Position numbers and translations under genes: made by a program
Part shown: one piece after another, positions 1 to 6,859 of the stretch
How positions within the stretch are numbered: position 1 is the first letter of the stretch
How the letters are laid out: the number at the start of each line of letters is the position of its first letter
Notes under the pieces: generated by a model
The model's database searches: none
Told to the model about the DNA's origin: nothing
What the model saw: only the letters and a program-made list of their open reading frames with translations
Assembly (NCBI GenBank): GCA_964602275.1
Contig: CAZRQF010000044.1
Coordinates: forward strand, 1-7,894
Length of the DNA stretch: 7,894 nt
Direction: 5' to 3'
DNA from: RGIG6291 sp964602275
GTDB taxonomy: Bacteria; Bacillota; Clostridia; TANB77; UBA1234

Positions 1-22
1 AGACTATACTAATCCTATAATA

Positions 23-55
23 AAAGAAGATTAACTTTTTTGGTTAATCTTCTTT
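23..55 (-). terminator. Operon-end hairpin terminator, probably bidirectional
   Basis: A perfect 13-bp inverted repeat (23-35 pairs with 43-55) encloses a 7-nt loop. On the minus strand it closes the six-gene operon and is followed by a T-rich but interrupted run (TTTTATTATA). The last three codons and the TAA stop of the DUF1189 gene lie inside the stem. Read on the plus strand, the same hairpin is followed by TTTATTTT, so it could also end a convergent transcript entering from the left edge. The T-tract is imperfect, so termination strength is uncertain. Confidence 0.7.
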
Positions 56-994
56 ATTTTCATCATTATCATTTTCGTCAGTTTTGGTATTTTCTTTTTC
101 TTCATTGTTGTTTACTGTAAATGTTATCTCTTCTTTTGTTCCATCATTTTTTACAACCTTTTTTAAAATTCCATTTTTAGTGGCTTCTAAAATCATTTTA
201 TCAAGTTTTACCGCTCTTAGCGCATAAAAGATATAAATTGCAACTAGTGCTTGGTATATCAAAGAAACGCTTTCTGAAATAGTTCCTACAAGTGCAAATG
301 CTATTGCTTCTATTATTATTGGTAATGTTAAAGCATATATAGATATTTTCAAAGCATCTTTAAATTTAAGCCATACACCAAATATTAAGTTAAACATGTA
401 TGCAAGTACCACAGCACCAAGCATACTCATTAACTTAAACTGGATAAGCACCATAAATACTGCAATATACACAACCACAAAAAGTGAAGCTTGATAATTA
501 AAACTATTTACATCTTCAAATATAAAACTATATAAATAATCTTTAGTAACTGTACCTGGCAAATCTTCAAACTCTATTCTATAAGCAATTTGCTCATTTG
601 GATATACATCTACCGCATCATGACCAACCAAAGCATATGAATCATATCCGATAAGGTCTTTACTATATAAATCTTTCAAATCTTCTACTGCATACTCAGT
701 ATCAAATACAACTAACTTATCCCCAGTAGTATAAGTTCCCTTATCTGCAACACATACACCATCTTCTATTTTAAAATTAGGTATCTGCGTATTATAATCT
801 TCTGAAACTTTAATTATTGTTTCATAAAGTCCATTAGTAATACAAATAGCATACACTAGCGAAACAATTAATATTAACTTCAAAAAGTATCCAATTGCTG
901 TACGCAATTTTTCTTTTTGTATTAAAGGATATATTCTAAAATCTGCAATTGCAGAATATATTCTCGTAATTAAAGGAATTTTTTTATCTTTCAT
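44..994 (-). CDS. DUF1189-type multi-pass membrane protein
   Basis: This 316-residue integral membrane protein resembles the DUF1189 family of Firmicutes, whose function is not established. One predicted membrane segment lies near the N-terminus (about 33-54). An extracytoplasmic region of about 110 residues follows (about 55-165), then four closely spaced segments (about 168-187, 190-209, 214-237, 243-260). The tail (about 285-316) is strongly acidic and Asn/Glu/Asp-rich, probably cytoplasmic. The family pattern seen is a short basic N-terminus with aromatic residues, a first helix, a soluble loop and a cluster of C-terminal helices. The ATG directly follows the TAA of the racemase gene with no gap, and its AGGAG lies inside the racemase coding end, so the two are probably translationally coupled. 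It is the last gene of the operon, and its stop codon is inside the terminator stem. The family call is moderate; the membrane topology is more secure. Confidence 0.7.
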   Translation of the reverse strand: MKDKKIPLITRIYSAIADFRIYPLIQKEKLRTAIGYFLKLILIVSLVYAICITNGLYETIIKVSEDYNTQIPNFKIEDGVCVADKGTYTTGDKLVVFDTEYAVEDLKDLYSKDLIGYDSYALVGHDAVDVYPNEQIAYRIEFEDLPGTVTKDYLYSFIFEDVNSFNYQASLFVVVYIAVFMVLIQFKLMSMLGAVVLAYMFNLIFGVWLKFKDALKISIYALTLPIIIEAIAFALVGTISESVSLIYQALVAIYIFYALRAVKLDKMILEATKNGILKKVVKNDGTKEEITFTVNNNEEKENTKTDENDNDENKED

Positions 995-2119
995 TTATAT
1001 CTCCTGTCTTTTTATTTTAGAATCTACAAACAATAAATTAACATCTACTTTTATTTTATCGCCAATCTTCACATTGGAATTTGATATATCTATCATAAAG
1101 TTTTTCATACCAATTCTGCCCAAAATAGGATATTGTTTATTATTTATAGTAACATATTTTCTACCATCTTGCACCAAAGTAGTCAATGCTAGTTTTATCT
1201 TTCTTAATTTATCGATTAATCTTACTGAATCTTTAGGGCCTGTCACGCCTACGCCATCAGCATATCCAGCCTCGGCAATTGCAACTTTTGTATCTTGCTT
1301 TAACTTATGTGTTCCTGAATATCCAATCGTTGTACCAGCTTTTAGCGTTCTTATTTCGCAAACCTTCGTTTCTAGATAGCCTACTTTTTTAAGCCCTGTA
1401 AGATTAGATATTTGAAGTCTACCAGTAAAAGCAGAACCAATTCTTACCGCATTTAAATACATATCAGGATATTTAAATAAAGCAGAGCTATTACAAATAT
1501 GTAAAAGTCCAGTTTCCACTTTGTTTTTTTTCAAAAGAGCAATCGTATCTATAAACGAATTAAACTGCATTCTCGTTATTTTACTATCATCAGAATACGA
1601 CTCTATAAAATGCGAATAAGTTCCTGTAACTTTTACATTATTACATTTTACAAGCACTTCATGCAAAGCTACCGCTGCATCTTCATCAATATAAAATCCA
1701 AATCTACCAAAACCGGTATCTATTTTCAAATGTATATCTACTATTTTATTTTTATTTTTGGCAATTTCATTTAAAAGCTTTATCTCGTCATTTGAACTAA
1801 CAGTAGCAGTTAAATTATTTTCAACAATTTGCTCTAAAGTTTCTTTTATTTTAGTAGATTGTAATAACAAAATTGGATTACTAAATCCCTTTTCTCTTAA
1901 ATAAAGTGCCTCTGTTAATTCAGAAACTGCAAAAAAGTTTATATTGCTATCTAGAAGTCTTCTAGCAACTAAAAGCATATCCATTCCATATGCATTGCCT
2001 TTAAGCACCGCAATAATTTTTATTCCTTTACCTTTATCGTTTCTAAAACCGCCTACTCTATTTTTTATTACATTTATATTATGTTGTAGATTATCCTTTT
2101 CAATAATAACCTTATTCAT
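995..2119 (-). CDS. Alanine racemase-family PLP enzyme (divergent)
   Basis: This 374-residue fold-type III PLP enzyme probably interconverts L- and D-alanine for peptidoglycan in the cytoplasm. The PLP lysine is K40 in AVLKGNAYG. R139 in TGFGRFGF matches the family's substrate-region arginine, R226 in RIGSAFTG the arginine that contacts the pyridine nitrogen, and Y286 in GYADG the second catalytic base. Two features differ from classical Alr. The usual CMDQ motif reads GMKN (M338 kept, Asp replaced by Lys), and only 36 residues follow that Met, so the usual C-terminal end is about 40 residues short and lacks the RVPR-type close. The ATG has a GGGAG site upstream and lies 24 nt after the FemAB-like gene. 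The next gene starts immediately at its stop. The symbol is left empty because the altered motif leaves the substrate open (alanine, serine or another amino acid). Family membership is near certain. Confidence 0.88.
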   Translation of the reverse strand: MNKVIIEKDNLQHNINVIKNRVGGFRNDKGKGIKIIAVLKGNAYGMDMLLVARRLLDSNINFFAVSELTEALYLREKGFSNPILLLQSTKIKETLEQIVENNLTATVSSNDEIKLLNEIAKNKNKIVDIHLKIDTGFGRFGFYIDEDAAVALHEVLVKCNNVKVTGTYSHFIESYSDDSKITRMQFNSFIDTIALLKKNKVETGLLHICNSSALFKYPDMYLNAVRIGSAFTGRLQISNLTGLKKVGYLETKVCEIRTLKAGTTIGYSGTHKLKQDTKVAIAEAGYADGVGVTGPKDSVRLIDKLRKIKLALTTLVQDGRKYVTINNKQYPILGRIGMKNFMIDISNSNVKIGDKIKVDVNLLFVDSKIKRQEI

Positions 2120-2143
2120 ATATACTCCCTATTTATCAAAAAA

Positions 2144-3208
2144 TTATTTCCCCGCTTTTTCTTTTTTCATAGCTTTCTTAATTTGTATTTTTCTATAAAA
2201 CATACCAAACTTGTCATACATAAAATTCATAAACGGATTTAACACCATATATAATTCCCCAACAAATTCTACAAAGTCACCATTAAACCCTTTTTTAAAC
2301 TTATATATGCCATACTGTGGATGATTTTCGTCAACATGTCCTGAAACGCCTCTAAAATCATAAATATCACAATTATTAGCTAAAGCTAGCTTTATTTGCT
2401 CCCATTGCAATAAATAATTTGGCATTACATTTCTATATTCGTTTGAGCTAGCACCATACAAATACCAAACTTTATTACCATATATAATAGGTATAACAGC
2501 TGCAATTGGCTTATCTTCATACATAGCTATCAAAACTTTCATATACTTAGGAGCAAGTTCGTCATACATCTTTTCAAAATACTCTAATGGCCTAATTAGA
2601 AAATTATCTCTAACACCCGTTTCAATCATTATCTTATGAAAAATCTTCAAATCTTCTCTATTGCCCTCTCTAACTGTAACACCTTTTCTACTCGCTAAAC
2701 GAATATTATATCTTGTTTTTTCGTGGAAAGATTTTAATAATTCTTCTTCAGTTTTTCCAGCAACATTAAGCCTAAAAACATATCTTGGTTGTATTACTTC
2801 ATTAAAGTCTTTTACATCTTCCTTTATTTTAAAGCCTATTTCTTTTGCAATCTTTTTAAATTCTTCATCGTCATTTGGAATATCAGGATCAACTCTAAAT
2901 ATAAAAGACTTATATTGTTTTGCAAGTTCTTTTGCATCATTTACCAAAGCTTCAAAAGTTTCTTTATCATGTGGGTCACAAACAGGACCTCTTGGCGAAT
3001 ACATTATACTTGTAATATTTTTGAAATTTCTAATTAATAAACTCATAGAACCTTTAATATTGCCCTCTTCGTCTTCAACAAGTATAACTTTATTTATCCA
3101 TTCACTTTTTACTTTCGCCCATTCTGGTGATTGCAAAAAATGTCCCTTTTTATGTTTTTGTAAAAACTCTACATATTTTTCTCTATTGCTATCATCAACT
3201 AGAATCAT
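2144..3208 (-). CDS. FemAB/FemX-like peptidoglycan bridge aminoacyltransferase
   Basis: This 354-residue protein belongs to the FemABX family. These enzymes add amino acids from aminoacyl-tRNA to the lysine or diamino acid side chain of lipid II on the cytoplasmic membrane face, building the interpeptide bridge. Visible family signatures are FLQSPEWAKVK near residues 24-34, YSPRGPVCD near 70-78, EKTRYNIRLASRKGV near 163-177, YDFRGVSG near 293-300 and YKFKKGFNG near 312-320. The layout fits two GNAT-like halves. There is no clear seryl-tRNA-synthetase-like coiled-coil insertion, as in FemX-type members. A basic C-terminal tail follows a hydrophobic stretch that may sit at the membrane. The ATG is preceded by AAGGAG, 16 nt after the M24 peptidase stop. 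It lies directly upstream of an alanine racemase-family gene, consistent with a cell-wall role. The amino acid transferred cannot be told from sequence. Confidence 0.88.
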   Translation of the reverse strand: MILVDDSNREKYVEFLQKHKKGHFLQSPEWAKVKSEWINKVILVEDEEGNIKGSMSLLIRNFKNITSIMYSPRGPVCDPHDKETFEALVNDAKELAKQYKSFIFRVDPDIPNDDEEFKKIAKEIGFKIKEDVKDFNEVIQPRYVFRLNVAGKTEEELLKSFHEKTRYNIRLASRKGVTVREGNREDLKIFHKIMIETGVRDNFLIRPLEYFEKMYDELAPKYMKVLIAMYEDKPIAAVIPIIYGNKVWYLYGASSNEYRNVMPNYLLQWEQIKLALANNCDIYDFRGVSGHVDENHPQYGIYKFKKGFNGDFVEFVGELYMVLNPFMNFMYDKFGMFYRKIQIKKAMKKEKAGK

Positions 3209-3224
3209 ATTATAATCTCCTTTA

Positions 3225-3917
3225 TCAATTGTTTTTAATTATAAGAATATCTTTCGTTACATTATTTAAAGTTCTAACACACCCGTTTTCAAGAACTACT
3301 GTATCTTCAATGCGAACACCAAACTTATTATCAAGATATATGCCCGGCTCTATTGTAAATACGACATCATTTTCAAGTATATCACTCTCATTTTTTGGCG
3401 ATATAGTAGGTTTCTCATGAACTTCTTTTCCCACGCCATGCCCAAGTGCATGTGCAAAATCAAAACCAGCTTGCTTTATAACATCTCTAGAAACAGCATC
3501 TGCTTGTGATGCAAGCATTCCTGCAGATATATTTTTCACGCCCGCCATTTGAGATTTAAGCACCAATGAATAAATCTCTTCTTGCTCTTTTGTTATGCTA
3601 TTTACAAAAATCGTCCTAGAAATATCTGAGCAATAGCCATCATAAACGCAACCAAAATCAAGAAGGATAATATCGCCACTTTCTATTTTTTTATTCGACG
3701 GCGTTGAGTGTATTTGTGCAGAATTAACACCACTTCCAACAAGCGTGTCAAAAGCCAAGGCACTTGCACCATTAGTCAGCATAAACTCGTCCATAAGATT
3801 TGCAATTTCTATTTCTGTCATTCCGACTTTAATTTTTGTACAAATATACTCAAAGCAGTCATCAGCAATTTTAGACGCCATTTCAATTTTTTTTAACTCT
3901 TCTTTTGTTTTTTTCAA
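3225..3917 (-). CDS. M24 family metallopeptidase, Xaa-Pro type, catalytic domain only
   Basis: This 230-residue pita-bread-fold metallopeptidase resembles Xaa-Pro aminopeptidase/dipeptidase (PepP/PepQ), which cleaves N-terminal residues before proline in the cytoplasm. All five dinuclear-metal ligands are in place: D87 (LLDFG), D98 (CSDISRT), H160 (LGHGVG), E190 (TIEPGIY) and E204 (VRIEDT). H70 and H167 are the usual accessory histidines. It lacks the N-terminal creatinase-type domain of about 120 residues present in typical 350-residue PepP/PepQ. It starts directly with the helix that opens the catalytic domain, which makes it similar in size to methionine aminopeptidase. The IEPGIY and GVRIEDT motifs favour the Xaa-Pro group, but methionine aminopeptidase-like activity cannot be excluded. 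The start is TTG, fixed by AAGGAG 7 nt upstream; the first in-frame ATG is codon 13 and has no such site. The stop is TGA. In many Firmicutes such a gene precedes efp; here a FemAB gene follows. Confidence 0.85.
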   Translation of the reverse strand: MKKTKEELKKIEMASKIADDCFEYICTKIKVGMTEIEIANLMDEFMLTNGASALAFDTLVGSGVNSAQIHSTPSNKKIESGDIILLDFGCVYDGYCSDISRTIFVNSITKEQEEIYSLVLKSQMAGVKNISAGMLASQADAVSRDVIKQAGFDFAHALGHGVGKEVHEKPTISPKNESDILENDVVFTIEPGIYLDNKFGVRIEDTVVLENGCVRTLNNVTKDILIIKNN

Positions 3918-3924
3918 CTTAACA

Positions 3925-3930
3925 CTCCTT
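3925..3930 (-). promoter_or_regulatory. Ribosome binding site fixing a TTG start
   Basis: On the minus strand AAGGAG sits 7 nt before the TTG at 3915-3917. This spacing selects TTG as the start of the M24 peptidase gene over the in-frame ATG at codon 13. A TTG start is the weakest of the common initiators and may keep expression of this gene below that of its neighbours. Confidence 0.75.
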
Positions 3931-3936
3931 AAAATA

Positions 3937-4623
3937 TTATCTTATCAAACTAATCAATTGCGGAATTAAAGTACTTGCAGGAACAAACATCGTTATATAT
4001 GCCGCAGCCACAATAAAAGGTCCAAAAGCAATGTATTCATCCCATTTTTTTATCTTAGTTGCAAGTAAAGTAATACTAATAATTGCACCAATTAAAAACG
4101 AAAGTATAAATATCTGTATAATGTTCGCAAAGCCAAAGAAAAGTCCAAGCATTCCCATAAGCTTCACATCTCCACCACCCATGCCTTCTCTTTTATAAAC
4201 CACAATTGCAAAACCTGCAATTAATAAAAATATAAGTCCACCAGTAAGCATGCCCGCTAGGCAATTCAAACCTAGAGTTGCATCTATACACATATTATAG
4301 TAAGCATAGCATAACCCTACTAAAAATCCCACAAAATTCACTTCATTTGGAATAATTTGTGCCTTTATATCTGCAAACATACATATAATAAGCATAAAAG
4401 TAACAAATGAATACACAAAAAAACTTAATGTTAATCCGTGAAAATAAAACAATGTCAATATTGCAAGCACCGTTACTAATGTAACTTTTAAATCAAATCT
4501 TGGCTTGAACTCTTTTTTATTTTCAAGTTCTTGCAAAACAAACAAATTAATAAATCCTGTTAAAAAAGGAGATGCCGCAAGTGCAGTCATTCCAAATAAA
4601 ATATAATAAAAAATTTCTTTCAT
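3937..4623 (-). CDS. Type IV prepilin peptidase (A24), minimal form
   Basis: This 228-residue polytopic membrane aspartyl protease cleaves the leader of type IV pilins, pseudopilins or competence pilins at the membrane. The catalytic pair is visible: D85 in FADIKAQIIPN and D152 in GMGGGDVKLMG, the GxGD-type motif. FGPF near residues 200-203 is also conserved in the family. About seven hydrophobic segments span the protein. The N-terminal part is reduced. The segment SPFLTGFINLFVLQELEN resembles the usual first helix ending in a pilin-binding loop, but the cysteine-rich zinc and methyltransferase region of PilD/ComC-type enzymes is absent. It may therefore cleave but not N-methylate its substrates. 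The ATG lies 4 nt after the HAD phosphatase stop with only a weak ribosome binding site, so coupling to the upstream gene is likely. No pilus assembly ATPase or certain pilin gene is in the window. Confidence 0.88.
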   Translation of the reverse strand: MKEIFYYILFGMTALAASPFLTGFINLFVLQELENKKEFKPRFDLKVTLVTVLAILTLFYFHGLTLSFFVYSFVTFMLIICMFADIKAQIIPNEVNFVGFLVGLCYAYYNMCIDATLGLNCLAGMLTGGLIFLLIAGFAIVVYKREGMGGGDVKLMGMLGLFFGFANIIQIFILSFLIGAIISITLLATKIKKWDEYIAFGPFIVAAAYITMFVPASTLIPQLISLIR

Positions 4624-4627
4624 ACCC

Positions 4628-5113
4628 TTACCTAACTTTCCTTAAAAATAAACTCTCAATAGGTCTTTTCCAACTAGTATACCAATATTCTTTCTTATTT
4701 ATGGGATCTACATATACAGAAACCATATTCAAAATATTAGCACCTAAAACATCTGTAAAAAGTTGGTCGCCGACCATAGCAATATTTTGCGGTGGCACAT
4801 CTACTAGTTTTATAGCCTTTCTAAAGCCACTCTTCATAGGCTTTCTAGCACACATAATATACTCAAGCTCCAACGCTTCTGCAACAGTTTTAACTTTATC
4901 TACTTTATTAGAATTTGACAAAATACATAGTTTAAAGCCTTTCTCTTTAGCTTCTACTACCCATTTTAAAATAGCATCCGGAAGCTTTCTAGTATAATCT
5001 ATAAGCGTATTATCAACATCAAGCAAAATCGCTTTAACATTATGAGAAAGTAAATCATCAAATTTAATATATTGCACGCCTCTATATCTTAACACAGGTA
5101 ATAACTTTTTCAT
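4628..5113 (-). CDS. yqeG: YqeG-type HAD-IIIA phosphatase
   Basis: This 161-residue cytoplasmic phosphatase of the HAD superfamily matches the YqeG family by length and motifs. Motif I is LLDVDNTL with nucleophile D32 and acid/base D34. Motif II is the Ser in ILSNS (S66). Motif III is K91 in ARKP. Motif IV is GDQLFTD with D116 and D121 binding magnesium. There is no cap domain, as expected for subclass III. The family is related to yeast Gep4, a phosphatidylglycerophosphate phosphatase, so a role in phosphatidylglycerol synthesis is plausible but is inferred. It is the first gene of the operon: the ATG has an AGGGGG site 5 nt upstream and a sigma-A promoter immediately before it. The prepilin peptidase gene follows after only 4 nt. 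Confidence 0.88.
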   Translation of the reverse strand: MKKLLPVLRYRGVQYIKFDDLLSHNVKAILLDVDNTLIDYTRKLPDAILKWVVEAKEKGFKLCILSNSNKVDKVKTVAEALELEYIMCARKPMKSGFRKAIKLVDVPPQNIAMVGDQLFTDVLGANILNMVSVYVDPINKKEYWYTSWKRPIESLFLRKVR

Positions 5114-5138
5114 AAAATCCCCCTATTTTCCTCTAAAC

Positions 5139-5167
5139 AATATATCAATTTATATATAAAAAGTCAA
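5139..5167 (-). promoter_or_regulatory. Sigma-A promoter of the six-gene minus-strand operon
   Basis: On the minus strand TTGACT (5162-5167) is separated by exactly 17 nt from TATATT (5139-5144). Predicted transcription starts near 5132, giving a leader of about 20 nt that contains little more than the ribosome binding site of the yqeG-like gene. No riboswitch or attenuator fits in that space. It is back-to-back with the plus-strand promoter about 45 nt away. Confidence 0.75.
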
Positions 5168-5212
5168 ATATCATTTATACATAATTTTTCCTTAAAATTT
5201 GCCATTTTCTAT

Positions 5213-5240
5213 TTGAAAAATATATTACTTATGATATAAT
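5213..5240 (+). promoter_or_regulatory. Extended -10 sigma-A promoter for the zinc-knuckle gene (and possibly tyrS)
   Basis: TTGAAA (5213-5218) is followed after 16 nt by a consensus TATAAT (5235-5240) with the extended -10 dinucleotide TG at 5232-5233. Transcription should begin near 5247, leaving about 35 nt of leader with GGAGG at 5270-5274, 7 nt before the ATG. The leader is far too short for a T-box. Confidence 0.8.
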
Positions 5241-5281
5241 GCACCCATAGAAGTTACTATATTGTAATTGGAGGTAATATT

Positions 5282-5551
5282 ATGGAATTAAAAAAATGTA
5301 TAAATTGCGGAGAATTTATATCTTCTAATTCTAACCTTTGTTCATCATGTGCTAATAAATTGAATTATGGAAAGACTGTACTAAAAAATTATTTTGAAGA
5401 AAGTGAGTATTCTAACTGTTCTTCAATTAAACAAATTTCGTCAGTTACAGGCTTATCTCCTGCAATGGTTCAAAACTATATGATTGAGAATAATTATATT
5501 GAGGCACCAACAAACGAAACTGACGAGTATTATACAAATATGCCTTATTAA
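5282..5551 (+). CDS. Small zinc-knuckle and helix-turn-helix-like protein
   Basis: This 89-residue soluble protein has two CxxC pairs at the N-terminus (C6/C9 and C20/C23), which can bind one zinc ion. A helical segment follows, then a helix-turn-helix-like stretch (about residues 47-73, SIKQISSVTGLSPAMVQNYM). The tail is short, acidic and Tyr-rich. The order (zinc ribbon, then a domain of the type 'I..VTG..…V..YI') recalls the small YvyF-like proteins found in some Firmicutes flagellar operons, but no flagellar gene is nearby, so this is only a structural analogy. The ATG is supported by GGAGG 7 nt upstream and a strong extended -10 promoter. A hairpin terminator follows, then tyrS. A nucleic-acid-binding regulatory role is inferred; the true function is unknown. 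The gene is on the same strand as tyrS and divergent from the left operon. Confidence 0.75.
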   Translation: MELKKCINCGEFISSNSNLCSSCANKLNYGKTVLKNYFEESEYSNCSSIKQISSVTGLSPAMVQNYMIENNYIEAPTNETDEYYTNMPY

Positions 5552-5573
5552 TTTATTATATAACAAAAAACAT

Positions 5574-5598
5574 AGGGCGGTTTTATACCGCTCTTTTT
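5574..5598 (+). terminator. Hairpin terminator or attenuator ahead of tyrS
   Basis: AGGGCGG (5574-5580) pairs with CCGCTCT (5588-5594) with one G-T wobble around a 7-nt loop. A run of T follows and an A-tract precedes it. It ends the zinc-knuckle transcript. No convincing tyrS promoter lies between it and the tyrS start, so partial read-through may supply tyrS. Confidence 0.75.
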
Positions 5599-5602
5599 AT
5601 TT

Positions 5603-5608
5603 AAGGAG
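5603..5608 (+). promoter_or_regulatory. Ribosome binding site deciding the tyrS start
   Basis: AAGGAG is 8 nt before the ATG at 5617. An in-frame GTG at 5608-5610 overlaps the last base of this site and so cannot use it. The ATG is therefore the start, giving 400 residues rather than 403. Confidence 0.85.
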
Positions 5609-5616
5609 TGAATTTT

Positions 5617-6819
5617 ATGAGAAATGTATACGATATATTAGAAGAAAGAGGTTACATCGAACAAGTAACCCACGAAGGATTAAAAGAATGGTTTGAAAAA
5701 GAGAAAGTTAACTTTTACATTGGATTTGACCCAACAGCAGATAGCTTGCATATAGGTCACTTTGTATCAGCAATGGTTGCATCACATATGCAAAAAGCAG
5801 GCCATCGCCCAGTAATACTAATTGGTGGCGGTACAGCAATGGTTGGCGACCCATCTGGCAGAACAGATATGCGTTCTATGATGACAAAAGAAACTATCGA
5901 CCACAATGTAGAATGTTTTAAAAAGCAATTATCAAAATTTGTTAGCTTTGAAGGCGAAAACGCTGCCATAATAGTAAATAATGGCGATTGGCTATTAGAC
6001 TTAAACTACATAAACTTTATTAGAGATATTGGTGCATACTTTTCAGTAAACCAAATGCTTACAGCAGAATGCTACAAAAAAAGACTTGAAAAAGGTCTAT
6101 CATTCTTAGAGTTTAACTATATGTTAATGCAAGCATATGACTTTTTAGTATTATACAAGAAATACAATTGTAGCTTAGAAATTGGCGGAAACGACCAATG
6201 GTCAAACATATTAGCAGGTGCAGACTTAATCCGTAGAAAAGAACACGCAACAGCTTTTGGACTTACATTTAAACTACTACTTACATCAGAAGGAACAAAA
6301 ATGGGAAAAACAGCAAAAGGTGCTTTATGGCTAGACCCAGAAAAAACATCGCCTTACGAATTTTACCAATACTTTAGAAATGTAGCTGATGCAGATGTAA
6401 AAAACACTATGTGCCTACTTACTTACCTACCTATGAACGAAATAAACAGACTATGCAATGTAGAGGGCGAAAAAATAAACGAAGCTAAAAAAGTATTAGC
6501 TTACGAAATAACAAAAATCGTACACGGCGAAGAAGAAGCAGAAAAAGCAAAATCAGCAGCAGAAGCATTATTTGGAGGAGCTGGCGATATAGCAAGCATG
6601 CCAACAACAAAAATAGAAGCTTTGCCTATATCAATCATAGACTTATTAGTTCAAACAAAACTTGCACCATCAAAAGGACAAGCAAGAATACTTATAGAGC
6701 AAGGCGGAATAACAATAGACGACCAAAAAATAACAGACACAAACTACATGATAAATGAAATAAATGACTACATAGTACTTAAAAAAGGAAAGAAAACATT
6801 CCACAAAGTAGAAATGTAA
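5617..6819 (+). CDS. tyrS: Tyrosyl-tRNA synthetase
   Basis: This 400-residue class Ic synthetase activates tyrosine with ATP and charges tRNA-Tyr in the cytoplasm. The HIGH signature is at residues 45-48 within ADSLHIGHF. The KMSKS-type loop is KMGKT at 228-232. Y34 in FYIGFDPT and the YDF/EIGGNDQW segment (174-195) form the tyrosine pocket. A C-terminal S4-like RNA-binding domain covers about 337-400, with PSKGQARILIEQGGI as its clearest part. Length and domain order are normal for the bacterial TyrS type that carries the S4 domain. Firmicutes tyrS genes are often under a tyrosine T-box, but only 65 nt separate this gene from the upstream one and they hold a simple hairpin instead. A strong hairpin follows the stop. 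Confidence 0.97.
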   Translation: MRNVYDILEERGYIEQVTHEGLKEWFEKEKVNFYIGFDPTADSLHIGHFVSAMVASHMQKAGHRPVILIGGGTAMVGDPSGRTDMRSMMTKETIDHNVECFKKQLSKFVSFEGENAAIIVNNGDWLLDLNYINFIRDIGAYFSVNQMLTAECYKKRLEKGLSFLEFNYMLMQAYDFLVLYKKYNCSLEIGGNDQWSNILAGADLIRRKEHATAFGLTFKLLLTSEGTKMGKTAKGALWLDPEKTSPYEFYQYFRNVADADVKNTMCLLTYLPMNEINRLCNVEGEKINEAKKVLAYEITKIVHGEEEAEKAKSAAEALFGGAGDIASMPTTKIEALPISIIDLLVQTKLAPSKGQARILIEQGGITIDDQKITDTNYMINEINDYIVLKKGKKTFHKVEM

Positions 6820-6822
6820 CAA

Positions 6823-6855
6823 AAACCCCATCAAGCACAAAGTTTGGTGGGGTTT
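6823..6855 (+). terminator. tyrS terminator, first copy of the repeated hairpin
   Basis: A 12-bp stem (6823-6834 with 6844-6855, one G-T wobble) closes a 9-nt loop GCACAAAGT. It follows the tyrS stop by 3 nt. Read on the minus strand the stem is followed by TTTTTGTT, so it also serves the convergent Bro-N remnant, whose stop is at 6860. Confidence 0.85.
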
Positions 6856-6859
6856 ACAT

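Noticed and set aside
1074..1379. Plus-strand open frame of 101 codons
   Set aside because: It lies entirely antisense to the racemase-family gene, has no ribosome binding site, and its composition is that expected of a complement-strand shadow.
2661..3215. Plus-strand open frame of 184 codons
   Set aside because: It is the reverse complement of the well-supported FemAB-like gene. The Ser/Leu/Phe-rich translation matches no family and no promoter or ribosome binding site supports it.
5247..5281. T-box or other riboswitch upstream of tyrS or the zinc-knuckle gene
   Set aside because: The leader is only about 35 nt, and the spacer before tyrS is 65 nt with one simple hairpin. Neither can hold a T-box, and no T-box consensus sequence was seen.
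5608..5616. GTG at 5608 as the tyrS start
   Set aside because: It overlaps the AAGGAG ribosome binding site and would add only three residues outside the family's normal start. The ATG at 5617 has ideal spacing.
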